Assembly: GCA_003222535.1 (NCBI GenBank)
Contig: QHWJ01000250.1
Coordinates: forward strand, 1-48,882
Direction: 5' to 3'
DNA length: 48,882 nt
Origin: Acidobacteriota bacterium
Lineage (GTDB): Bacteria > Acidobacteriota > Vicinamibacteria > Vicinamibacterales > CAVVIG01
This document shows positions 7,142 to 14,814 of the stretch, piece after piece. Numbering within the stretch: the stretch's first letter is position 1; every line of letters starts with the position of its first letter. Under the pieces are notes generated by a model. It was not told the DNA's origin. It worked only from the letters and a program-made list of their open reading frames with translations, and searched no databases. The translations under genes were made by a program, and so were the position numbers.

Positions 7142-8574
7142 CGAGTGAGAAGTTGCAGGTTCCTGTCCTGGAGCCATGCCGCCACGCGTTTCGCCGTGGC
7201 GCGGCCGTCTGCGACGCAGTCCGGAATACCGACGCCGCGGAACCCGCTGCCGGTCACGAACAGACCGGGATGGCGCGCGAGCGCACGGTCGATGGCGGCC
7301 ATCCGCGCGAGATGACCGACGTCGTGCTGGGCGTTGCCGCGCTCCCAGCGATAGACGCGCGCCAACAGCGGCTCGCCGCGGACGCCGATGAGCGGCAGCA
7401 GGGCGCCGATCGAGCGCGAGATCAGCTCCTTGTCCGACCGCTCGAGTGCCCGAGGATCGCGCGCGCCGCCGACGAACGTCCGCAACAGGACACGGTCATC
7501 GGGCGCGCGATCCGGCCACTTGGAGGAGAGCCACGACGCCGCAAGAATGCCCGTGTGCTCGACGCGCGGGACGACGAAGCCGGAGCCGTTGAGCGGGTGG
7601 GCGATCGAGCCGCGCGTAAACGCGAGGGCCACGGTCGCGGCAGAGGCGTACTCGATCTCGCCCGACAGGCGGGAGATCTCTTCGTCGCGGTCGCGGGTGA
7701 GCGCGCTGGTCACGTACGCCGGCGTCGCCAGCACAACGGAGCGGGCTTCGATGGCTTCACCCGTCGACAGTCGCACGAGGAACGGGCCGCGGCCGGTGAT
7801 GGCGGAGACGGCCGAGTCCAGCCGGACGCTCGCTTCGCCGAGCTTCCCGACGAGCGCGTTCACCATCTCGCTCAGGCCGCCGGGCAACGATTTGAACGCG
7901 CCCTCGACGGCTCCCGCCGCGGCCGTCGTCCCGCTCGCCTTCAGGCGGGCGTCGCGAGCTCCGCGGTGAAACGCGCGCAGCAGGCTGCCGAACCGGCGTT
8001 CGGCGTCGACGAAGCGAGGGAACAGCGCCTGCACCGAGAGCCGGTTGACGTCGCCGGCGTGAATGCCGGCGAGCAGCGGCTCGGCCAGATAGGTCGTCGC
8101 CTCCGAGCCGAAGCGCCTCGTCATGAAGGCGCCGATCGACTCATCGTCCTCGTTGCGACGGGGCGGCACGAAGAGCTCGGCGCCCATTCGCAGCTTCCCG
8201 GCCCACGAAAAGAGTCGCGTTCGGGCGAACGGACCGATTCGCGTGGGGATGCCGAGCATCGACCCGGCCGGCAGGGCGTGAAGCCGTCCGCCGCGCTGGA
8301 TGTACGCGAGACGCGGCGGCCTGGTGGTGACCAGCCGATCGCCGAGGCCGATTTCCTCGCAGAGCGCGATCGCCGCCGGTTTCTGGATGAGCAGCGAGTC
8401 CGGTCCGCCGTCGATCGTGTAGCCGTCGAGCGTGTCGCTGAGGATCACGCCGCCGGCGCGCGAGGCGCGTTCGAGCACGACGAACGAGGCGCCGTGACGC
8501 GAAAGCTCGTATGCCGTTGCGAGGCCGGCGATCCCGGCGCCGACGACGACCACGTCGACGGTGGACGCGCTCAT
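7138..8574 (-). CDS. hemG: protoporphyrinogen/coproporphyrinogen oxidase, HemY type
   Basis: A 478-residue FAD enzyme that performs the six-electron, oxygen-dependent oxidation of a porphyrinogen to a porphyrin. The N-terminal dinucleotide-binding motif GAGIAG starts near residue 12. A further FAD segment (LERASRAGG) follows, and the C-terminal FAD-binding GSGFRGVGIPDCVADG is typical of the monoamine-oxidase/HemY fold. Whether the substrate is protoporphyrinogen IX or coproporphyrinogen III cannot be decided here. The ATG at 8572-8574 overlaps the hemH stop as ATGA, and its own stop overlaps the arginase start in the same way. It probably lies at the inner face of the membrane. Confidence 0.92.
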   Translation of the reverse strand: MSASTVDVVVVGAGIAGLATAYELSRHGASFVVLERASRAGGVILSDTLDGYTIDGGPDSLLIQKPAAIALCEEIGLGDRLVTTRPPRLAYIQRGGRLHALPAGSMLGIPTRIGPFARTRLFSWAGKLRMGAELFVPPRRNEDDESIGAFMTRRFGSEATTYLAEPLLAGIHAGDVNRLSVQALFPRFVDAERRFGSLLRAFHRGARDARLKASGTTAAAGAVEGAFKSLPGGLSEMVNALVGKLGEASVRLDSAVSAITGRGPFLVRLSTGEAIEARSVVLATPAYVTSALTRDRDEEISRLSGEIEYASAATVALAFTRGSIAHPLNGSGFVVPRVEHTGILAASWLSSKWPDRAPDDRVLLRTFVGGARDPRALERSDKELISRSIGALLPLIGVRGEPLLARVYRWERGNAQHDVGHLARMAAIDRALARHPGLFVTGSGFRGVGIPDCVADGRATAKRVAAWLQDRNLQLLTR

Positions 8575-9446
8575 AGCCTCTGCTTGACGAGATCCTCGAG
8601 CATCGCCATGAACAGCGGCGACGTGTTCAGCGATTCCGTCCGGCGCAGTGAGGTGGCGAACTCGCGGGCGATGCGTGCCGCCTGCACGTCGATGTCGAAA
8701 AGAATCTCCGTGTGGTCGCAGACGAAGCCGATGGGCACCACGAGGAACTTGCGAATGGTGACCGAGCGATTGTCGATCACCTGGGCGAGCTCCGGCCCAA
8801 TCCACGGCTCGGGCGTTCGGCCGGCGCTTTGATACGCGCAGTCGAAGCGTGTGATGCCCGCACGCTCGGCGACGCCGCGCGCCGTCTCGGCGACCTGGTC
8901 GGCGTACCGATCGCCCGACTCGATGACGCGGACGGGCAGGCTGTGCGCCGTGAAGACGACAAGCTCGTCCGGTTGGGGATTCGCCGCGCGGACGCGCTCG
9001 GCGAATGCGTCGAGCAGCAGCGGATGCGTGTGGAAGGACTCGACCGCCTCGAACTGCATGCCCTCCGGCAGCGCCGCCATCGCCGCGTCGATGTATTTCT
9101 GCACGCTCAGCGTGGAGAACTGCGGCGCCATCGGGATCCCGATGACCCGGGTGGCCCCGGCGGCTGCCAGATCGACGAGCGCATCCTTGATGAACGGCCG
9201 CCAGTTTCGCATGCCGGCGGCCACGGGAATCGCCGGGCCGAGCCGCACGCGCAAGGCCTCCGCCTGCGCGTCCGTGATCTCGGTCAACGGCGATCGTCCG
9301 CCGATCGCCGCATAGTTCTCCCGCATTTCGGCCACGAGCTCGTCGGACGCAGGGCGTCCGCCGCGAACGAGCCGCAGATACTCCGGCATCTCCTCGAGGG
9401 AGGACGGTGTGCCGTGGGCCATCAACAAGACGCCTGCTCGGGACAT
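8571..9446 (-). CDS. hemH: ferrochelatase
   Basis: A 291-residue chelatase that inserts Fe2+ into a porphyrin, either protoporphyrin IX or coproporphyrin III. The conserved His168 in FTAHSLP and Glu247 in CDHTEILFDID match the metal-binding pair of bacterial ferrochelatases. The YAAIGGRSPL segment near residue 45 is also typical. The protein is slightly shorter than many homologues, with no C-terminal 2Fe-2S extension and no membrane segment. It is soluble. The ATG at 9446 lies 43 nt after hemE, and a GGTTCA-type hairpin (9453-9487) fills that gap. The hemG start overlaps its stop. Confidence 0.93.
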   Translation of the reverse strand: MSRAGVLLMAHGTPSSLEEMPEYLRLVRGGRPASDELVAEMRENYAAIGGRSPLTEITDAQAEALRVRLGPAIPVAAGMRNWRPFIKDALVDLAAAGATRVIGIPMAPQFSTLSVQKYIDAAMAALPEGMQFEAVESFHTHPLLLDAFAERVRAANPQPDELVVFTAHSLPVRVIESGDRYADQVAETARGVAERAGITRFDCAYQSAGRTPEPWIGPELAQVIDNRSVTIRKFLVVPIGFVCDHTEILFDIDVQAARIAREFATSLRRTESLNTSPLFMAMLEDLVKQRL

Positions 9447-9452
9447 TGTCGT

Positions 9453-9487
9453 CAGGGTTCAGAGTTCAGGGTTTGAACCCTGAACCC
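9453..9487. repeat. inverted short-word array (GGGTTCA words) inside the heme operon
   Basis: TTCAGGGTT at 9465-9473 and AACCCTGAA at 9476-9484 form a perfect 9-bp stem with a 2-nt loop. A further GGGTTCAGAGTT word lies on the left. It fills almost the whole 43-nt hemE-hemH gap, so it could reduce read-through or protect the upstream mRNA. The same word recurs at 24721-24740. Confidence 0.75.
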
Positions 9488-9489
9488 GA

Positions 9490-10557
9490 TCATTGTCGTG
9501 TCTTCTGATGCACATATCTCGCGAGAGCCTGAACGTGTTCCAGCGGCGTCGTGGGCAGGATGCCATGCCCGAGGTTGAAGATATGCCCGGCCCGTCCGTC
9601 CGCGCGCGCCAGCACGTCGTCGGTGGCGGCGAAGACGCGATCGAGCGGCCCGAGCAGGAGGGTCGGGTCGAGATTGCCCTGGATGGCGCGATCGGCCCCG
9701 ATGCGCTCCCACGCGACGTCGAGCGGCGTGCGCCAGTCGGCGCCGATGACGTCGCCGCCCGCGTCACGCAGATCGCCGAGAATCGAGCCGGTGCCAACGC
9801 CGAAATGAATCGTCGGCACGCCGGGCCCGCCTTCGCCTGCGGCTCCGGCGCGGCAGGCGGCGACGTGATCGAAAATCTTCTTCGTGTGCGGGAGGATGAA
9901 CTCGCGATAGTCCGAGGTGTTCAGCGCGCCGACCCATGAATCGAAGACCTGCACGACGTCGACGCCCGCTTCGATTTGCGCGACGAGGTAGTCGCCGATG
10001 ACGTCGGCCAGGGTGTCGCAGAAGCGATGCCACGCCGCGGGGTGGCCGTACATCAGCGATTTGGTGTGCGCGAATGAGGTCGAATGCCCGCCTTCGATCG
10101 CATAAGAGGCAAGCGTGAACGGCGCGCCGGCGAACCCGATGAGCGGGACACGTCCCGCGAGCGCCCCTTTGATCTGCCGGATAGCCTCGAGCACATACCC
10201 CAGCTCCGCGCGGGGCTCGAAGCGCCTGATGCCCGCCAGGTCCGCCTCGCTGCGCAGGGGGTTGTCGATTGCGGGCCCCTCGCCTTTGATGAAATCAAAG
10301 CGAATGCCCAGCGGCTCGAGTGGCAGCAGCAGGTCGGAAAAAAGGATCGCGGCATCGACCTCGATGCGGCGGATTGGCTGGAGCGTCACTTCGGTGGCAA
10401 GATCGGGCGTTCGACAGAGATCGAGCAGCGAATGGCGCTCGCGCAGGCTGCGGTACTCGCTCATGTACCGGCCCGCCTGGCGCATGAACCAGACTGGCGT
10501 GGCGTCGACCGGTTGCCGTCGGCAGGCCTGGAGGAATCGGCTCCCTGCGTCCGTCAG
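9490..10557 (-). CDS. hemE: uroporphyrinogen decarboxylase, probable CTG start
   Basis: A 355-residue enzyme that decarboxylates the four acetate chains of uroporphyrinogen III to give coproporphyrinogen III. The signature PVWFMRQAGRYMSEYR spans residues 21-36. The catalytic Asp lies in LFSDLLLPLE, and the substrate-binding Tyr region is in FAGAPFTLASYAIEGG. The first in-frame ATG is inside the signature and would delete substrate-binding residues, so it cannot be the real start. A CTG at 10555-10557 restores the expected N-terminus. It overlaps the previous stop as CTGA and has GAAGGTG five bases upstream. No ATG, GTG or TTG lies in a useful position. Confidence 0.9.
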   Translation of the reverse strand: MTDAGSRFLQACRRQPVDATPVWFMRQAGRYMSEYRSLRERHSLLDLCRTPDLATEVTLQPIRRIEVDAAILFSDLLLPLEPLGIRFDFIKGEGPAIDNPLRSEADLAGIRRFEPRAELGYVLEAIRQIKGALAGRVPLIGFAGAPFTLASYAIEGGHSTSFAHTKSLMYGHPAAWHRFCDTLADVIGDYLVAQIEAGVDVVQVFDSWVGALNTSDYREFILPHTKKIFDHVAACRAGAAGEGGPGVPTIHFGVGTGSILGDLRDAGGDVIGADWRTPLDVAWERIGADRAIQGNLDPTLLLGPLDRVFAATDDVLARADGRAGHIFNLGHGILPTTPLEHVQALARYVHQKTRQ

Positions 10558-10928
10558 TGCGTCACCTTCAGAAGATTGCGTGCGAGGCCGACGAGATCCT
10601 CGAGCCAGAGCGGTTTGAAACGCAGTTGGGCCCCCAACTCACGAAGCTCGGTCGAGACCGAGTCCTCGAGGAAATAGTCCCCGGTAACGATCGCAACCGG
10701 GGTAGAGCGTTGACCATCCCGAGCGCGGAGCCGGCGCAGGAATCCGAGACCATCGACCAGCGGCATCCGCAGGTCGAGAATGATCGCGTCGGGTCGGCTG
10801 AGATCGGCTTCCTGCAGGCCCTTTTCGGCGTTGACCGCCGTACGCACCTGGTAGCCCTCGAGGCGCAGCATTCGAGCGAACGTCTGCGTGACGCCTTCAT
10901 CATCGTCGACAATCAGGATTCTCGACAT
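10554..10928 (-). CDS. single-domain response regulator, first gene of the heme operon
   Basis: A 124-residue receiver domain. It starts MSRILIVDDDEGVTQTF with the acidic cluster, then the phospho-acceptor Asp in IILDLRMPLVDG, the switch Thr in AIVTGD and the Lys in RFKPLWLEDL. No DNA-binding or enzymatic output domain follows, and no kinase is nearby. A GTG 27 nt upstream could add nine residues, but the domain begins naturally at this ATG. Its TGA overlaps the hemE CTG start, so it is co-translated with heme biosynthesis genes. A signalling input to heme synthesis or a passive position in the operon are both possible. Confidence 0.85.
   Translation of the reverse strand: MSRILIVDDDEGVTQTFARMLRLEGYQVRTAVNAEKGLQEADLSRPDAIILDLRMPLVDGLGFLRRLRARDGQRSTPVAIVTGDYFLEDSVSTELRELGAQLRFKPLWLEDLVGLARNLLKVTH
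10555..10569 (-). promoter_or_regulatory. Shine-Dalgarno plus CTG start codon of hemE
   Basis: On the minus strand GAAGGTG (10563-10569), a 5-nt ACGCA spacer and CTG (10555-10557) form a well-spaced initiation site. It is embedded in the last codons of the response regulator gene. It decides the hemE start, because the next ATG is too far downstream to give a complete enzyme. Confidence 0.65.
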
Positions 10929-11077
10929 GCTCGGCCCGGAGGTCAGGAGCGACACCCGGGCATTGTAACCTACAGAGGCTCAACGGCATTCCTCAGTGGG
11001 TAAGGCCGAGCTTGACAAATCCATGTTAAACTTTCCGGTTTGATCCACGTGCCAATTGAACGGTGTGGAGGCGCTCA

Positions 11078-11704
11078 GTGAGCCCGATTCTGGTCCGGCC
11101 AGTCCGCGAGCAACTGGAGCACGACCGCATCATTCGCCTGCTGCATGGAAAGTTTCGCCGCCGGTACGAAGCCGGCATGAACCCGGGGGCCGAACAGAAT
11201 GCGGCCGTTGGCGCCGGGCCCTCAGCACTCTATCCCGATCTCGTTCTTCTGTCACAGGACCGAGGACATCGCCTCCAGATCGTCGTCGAGATCGAGACGG
11301 GGGAGTCGGTCAATCACCTCGAGGCGCTCGCCCAGTGGGCTCATTACGCGAAGACGCGCGCCACGTTCCACCTTTACGTACCCTCGAGCATGGTTGACGT
11401 GGCGCGCCGGCTCTGCGAAGACAACCACATCCACGTCGCCGAGATTTGGAGCTACCACGTCGTCGGTGACGAGCCGCGCTTTACGCTGGTGCACCGCAGC
11501 CGCGAAGCGGCGCCGGTCGCGCGTCCCCACACAACGGGGCGTTCCGTCGGCACTCCGTCCAAGGGGGCTGTTCCGGGCCGCAAGCCGGCTCGACGGGTGG
11601 CCAAACCTCCGCGCGTCGCGAAGCCCAGGGCGCCGAAAGCCAGGACGGCGCGACCCGCAGCCGCGACCGCCAGGAAGTCCGCCGCAAAGAGCAAAAGGAA
11701 GTAA
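11078..11704 (+). CDS. hypothetical protein: possible PD-(D/E)XK-like core with a histone-like basic tail
   Basis: A 208-residue protein. The GTG at 11078 is preceded by GGAGG at 6-nt spacing, better than an upstream GTG at 11063. Residues about 50-85 contain YPDLVLLSQDRG and IVVEIETGES, a pattern reminiscent of the PD...(D/E)x(K/other) strand pair of restriction-endonuclease-like folds. Conserved-looking helices follow (NHLEALAQWAHYAKT). The last 60 or so residues are an Ala/Lys/Arg/Pro tail (VAKPRAPKARTARPA) like histone H1 or AlgP-type nucleic-acid binders. The canonical Lys is not visible, so activity is uncertain. The next gene starts 8 nt downstream; the two form a pair. Confidence 0.7.
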   Translation: MSPILVRPVREQLEHDRIIRLLHGKFRRRYEAGMNPGAEQNAAVGAGPSALYPDLVLLSQDRGHRLQIVVEIETGESVNHLEALAQWAHYAKTRATFHLYVPSSMVDVARRLCEDNHIHVAEIWSYHVVGDEPRFTLVHRSREAAPVARPHTTGRSVGTPSKGAVPGRKPARRVAKPPRVAKPRAPKARTARPAAATARKSAAKSKRK

Positions 11705-11712
11705 GGAAGCAG

Positions 11713-12354
11713 TTGGCGTTCTTCAGGTTCTCGCGCGACAGGCGTGGCTACGAGCACTTCTCTCTCGTGCAGCCGACGACGAACCGGCGCGGGAAAGTGC
11801 GGCAGCACGTGCTCTACTGGTTTCGGACGCCACCGAACGTGCGGGTCGGGCGCGAACCGTTCGACGAAGCGGTCCGCCGGGAACTCGAAGCGCAGAACCC
11901 TGACGTCACATTCGACTGGCCCCGGATTCTCGACGCGCCAATCCCGTCGGCGGACGCCGACAACTGGCGCGAGCGCCGTCGCGTTGAACGCGCCGCTCGA
12001 CACGCCGCCGCCGTCGAGGACCAATTCGCCGAGGCGGTCGCGGGCGACCTCAACGGCGAGGCAGAGGATCCGGCGCCTCAGCCTGCTGCCAGTCCGGAGG
12101 CTCGCGGTGTATTGACCGCGGAGCCGGGCTCCACGGAAGGTGTCGCGACCGCGTCCGGTCCGTTGGCGCCGGGCGCCGCCGATGCCTCGCGCAGACGACG
12201 ACGGAGACGGCGAGGCAGGCGGGGCGGACCTCAGGCACAGCCAGCACAATCGACAGATCCGGGGGCGCCGGACGGGCCGCGCGACCCGAACGTACCCGGC
12301 GACACCGGAGAACCCGACGACCCCGGCGAATCCGGCGAGTCCGCTGGAGACTGA
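11713..12354 (+). CDS. hypothetical protein with an arginine tract and an acidic tail
   Basis: A 213-residue protein starting at a TTG with AAGGA upstream, directly after the basic-tailed gene. Residues 1-75 form a compact conserved-looking domain (FFRFSRDRRGYEHFSLVQ, HVLYWFRTPPNVRVG). A low-complexity linker follows. Near residue 158 is a run of eight or more Arg (SRRRRRRRRGRRGG). The protein ends in an acidic Gly/Pro/Asp tail. The Arg tract suggests RNA or DNA binding. I do not recognise the family. Its pairing with a nuclease-like gene suggests a shared nucleic-acid function, which is inference. Confidence 0.7.
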   Translation: MAFFRFSRDRRGYEHFSLVQPTTNRRGKVRQHVLYWFRTPPNVRVGREPFDEAVRRELEAQNPDVTFDWPRILDAPIPSADADNWRERRRVERAARHAAAVEDQFAEAVAGDLNGEAEDPAPQPAASPEARGVLTAEPGSTEGVATASGPLAPGAADASRRRRRRRRGRRGGPQAQPAQSTDPGAPDGPRDPNVPGDTGEPDDPGESGESAGD

Positions 12355-12518
12355 TCGCACTGAACCACGCTCGGCGCATTCAGTCGGACGCTGCGGCCGT
12401 GCCGCTGCTCGTATGGTTACGCGGTGCTGCCTGGCGGCTCCCTGGCGACGCTCGCTGCAACAGCCGTGGCAACACGGACGGCCCGCCGGGCGCTCGGCGA
12501 TGTATAATTCCCGGCATA

Positions 12519-13838
12519 ATGAGTTTGAAAATGAACGGTTTCTGGTCCACTGCTTTTCTCGTGGCCCTGACGGCTGGGCTGTCCTCTCAGACGCCCGCCA
12601 AGCCGGCCAGCCCCGCCCCTGCGCCGCAAGAGAGGCCGACCTTCAAAGTCCAGGTGGATCTCGTCACGAACGACATCATCGTGCGCGACGAGAAAGGCAA
12701 CTTCATTCCGGACCTGAAAAAGGACGAGTTCGAGATCTTCGAGGACGGCGTGAAGCAGGATATCTCGTCGATGACCGTGGTCACCGGTGGTCGCGTCACG
12801 AATGTGCTCGCGCCGCCGCCGCCGCCGCCGCCCGAGGGCATCATTCTGCCGCCCAGCCGTCCGAAGACCGACGTCTCGGGACGGATCTTCCTGTTCTTCG
12901 TCGACGACCTCCATCTGCAGTTCCACAACACGGGGCGCGTGCGCGATCTGTTCAAGAGGATCTCGAAAGAGCTCGTGCACGACGGCGACATGTTCGGCAT
13001 CGTGTCGAGCGGACCGTCCTCGATCGCGATCGACATGACGTACGACAAGACGCGGCTTGACGAGGCCATCAAGAAGATCGCCGGCAGCGAGCTGAAGCCG
13101 ACCGATATCATCAACGGACCGTCGGGCGCGGAGGGCCCCAGCGAAGTGCGCTATCGCGCGCACGTCGCGTTCTCGACCGTCAACGATCTGTTGAACAATC
13201 TCGATTCGGTGCACAACCGGCGCAAGGCGCTCGTCTACGTGAGCGACGGGTACGACTTCAATCCGTTCCAGGATGCGCGCCTCGGCCTGATGGATCCGAA
13301 TTCGCCCTTCGCGCAAAACGAGTTCGCACGGACCCAGAACCAGAACCAGAACTCTGACGGCACCACGAGCAGCGGAACAGATCCCCTCACGTCGCAGCAG
13401 AAACAGAGCGAGACGTTCGCCGACGCCGATCTGGCGCGGGAGCTCGGCGAGCTGACACGCCAGGCGAATCGATCGAACGTCACGATGTACACAATCGATC
13501 CGCGCGGGCTGGTCGGGATGGGCGACATCGACGAGCAGGTCGATCCGCAGCAGTGGAGCGAGTTCGTTCGCAAGTCGCAGGACAGTCTGCGGGTCATCGC
13601 CGAGGAGACCGGTGGCATCGCCGTCGTCAACCAGAACGACTTCAGCAAAGCGCTCAAGCGGATCGACGCCGAGACGAGCGACTACTACGTGCTGGGGTAT
13701 TACTCGAAGAACCCGGATGCCATGAAGCGGCGCCGTCAGGTCGAGGTGAAAGTCGCGCGCAAAGGTGCGTCCGCGTGGTTCCGCAAAGAGTACGTGCTCA
13801 AGCCTCCGCCGGCGCCGGTTTCGTCTTCGAAGAAGTAG
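12519..13838 (+). CDS. secreted VWFA-related domain protein
   Basis: A 439-residue exported protein with a signal peptide (residues 1-24). A conserved beta segment (FKVQVDLVTNDIIVRDEKGN then DLKKDEFEIFEDGVKQ) is typical of the VWFA-related domain abundant in Acidobacteriota. A Pro run and then a von Willebrand A-like fold follow (FLFFVDDLHL, KALVYVSDGYDF). The canonical MIDAS DxSxS is replaced by DDLHL, as in that family. The function is probably protein interaction at the cell surface. The ATG at 12519 is chosen because upstream codons give no signal peptide. TATAAT lies only 12 nt upstream at 12502-12507 without a clear -35. A repeat array follows the stop. Confidence 0.85.
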   Translation: MSLKMNGFWSTAFLVALTAGLSSQTPAKPASPAPAPQERPTFKVQVDLVTNDIIVRDEKGNFIPDLKKDEFEIFEDGVKQDISSMTVVTGGRVTNVLAPPPPPPPEGIILPPSRPKTDVSGRIFLFFVDDLHLQFHNTGRVRDLFKRISKELVHDGDMFGIVSSGPSSIAIDMTYDKTRLDEAIKKIAGSELKPTDIINGPSGAEGPSEVRYRAHVAFSTVNDLLNNLDSVHNRRKALVYVSDGYDFNPFQDARLGLMDPNSPFAQNEFARTQNQNQNSDGTTSSGTDPLTSQQKQSETFADADLARELGELTRQANRSNVTMYTIDPRGLVGMGDIDEQVDPQQWSEFVRKSQDSLRVIAEETGGIAVVNQNDFSKALKRIDAETSDYYVLGYYSKNPDAMKRRRQVEVKVARKGASAWFRKEYVLKPPPAPVSSSKK

Positions 13839-13845
13839 GCGCAGA

Positions 13846-14100
13846 TAGGTCCAGTAGGTCTAGTAGGTCCAGTAGGTCGGGTAGGTCGGGTAGGTCTAGT
13901 AGGTCAGGTAGGTCAGGTAAACGATCAGGCGCTGTTAGTTAGTCCCACGAGACCCACCAGCCCGACGCTGACCTGCGCGACCTACCAAACCTACGCGACC
14001 TACCAGACCCGCGAGACCTACTCCTGACGCTCGGCTGAAGCCTTCGCGCTCCGGTGCCGGACCCACCCAACCCACCTGACCTACCTGACCCATCAGGCCC
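13846..14100. repeat. inverted short-word array, TAGGTCnnG family
   Basis: Eight consecutive 9-mers TAGGTCnnG at 13846-13917 are followed, after a short loop, by CGACCTACC- and GAGACCTAC-type words in the opposite orientation up to 14100. The second arm is split by a 30-bp segment (14027-14056). That segment is an exact reverse complement of one at 27775-27804. The array sits between the convergent VWFA and lipoprotein genes. Confidence 0.85.
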
Positions 14101-14213
14101 GAGGTTGGACGCCGGAATTCGTTTGGAAATGACGAAAACGTTAGAAGTTAGAGGCGGGCCGGACGTGCGACGGATTCAAAACGGGCTGTGGCCCGACGGT
14201 CACATTGCCCGTG

Positions 14214-14432
14214 TCAGGACGGGTTGCTGGTGAGCGTCACCACGCCGGCCGGGGGCGCGACGGCGAGCCGCTCGGCGGTGATCGTGTGATTTCGCCGATG
14301 GCCATGGCTGCCGCAGGACTGGCCTTTTTCTTCGACGTAGACGACTTCGCGGCTGGTGCCCACGTCGCGATAGCGGCCGACGACGCATCCGCAGGCGAGC
14401 GTCGTGAAGCCGAGAAGTCGAACGAGACTCAT
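14214..14432 (-). CDS. very small lipoprotein, hypothetical
   Basis: A 72-residue product from an ATG at 14430-14432 with GGAGGA about 8 nt upstream. The N-terminus MSLVRLLGFTTLACG is a short signal sequence ending in a lipobox (LACG), so Cys14 is probably lipidated. The mature part has a Val/Tyr stretch (SREVVYVEEKGQ), a His/Arg patch (SHGHRRNH) and a Cys that could bind metal. No family is recognised. The longer reading upstream in the same frame lacks a plausible start. An AT-rich TATATAT stretch around 14461-14468 may be part of its promoter. Confidence 0.6.
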   Translation of the reverse strand: MSLVRLLGFTTLACGCVVGRYRDVGTSREVVYVEEKGQSCGSHGHRRNHTITAERLAVAPPAGVVTLTSNPS

Positions 14433-14814
14433 CACCCGGTCCTCCGCGCAATCGCGGAGCAATATATATGCCGCGGAAATCTCCCTCCCTTGCGCCGAGT
14501 GCTGCCGCGCAGAGCGGCGTGAAACGCGGATTAACACAGGGCGATCACATGACGCCTGTGCCATTTCGTCACTACACGACACCATTACACTCTTCAGATC
14601 TTTGAAGTCGAGAACGTCAGCGTGGATTCGGCAACGAAGAATTCCTTTTGAGGATGTGTCTCTGCGGACTCTGCGGGCTTGCGTTCCACGTCGCGGGTCG
14701 CGACGCGAGCCACAGCGCGCGCCCGGCCGCGCGGAGGTTCAACGCAACGGCGGGCACGCGTCGCGCGCAGACCGATCGCTGGGGCTGTGTTCTAACCGAG
14801 CCTCGACGGCGGCC
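14433..14814. other. gene-free spacer, 382 bp
   Basis: I see no convincing gene or RNA here. It contains the leader of the small lipoprotein and a stretch downstream of the TonB receptor gene without an obvious terminator hairpin. The short plus-strand frames crossing it have random-looking composition. Confidence 0.5.

Noticed and set aside
11012-11044. TTGACA at 11012 as a promoter for the nuclease-like gene
   Set aside because: No -10-like hexamer stands at acceptable spacing; candidates are 8-9 or 21 bp away.
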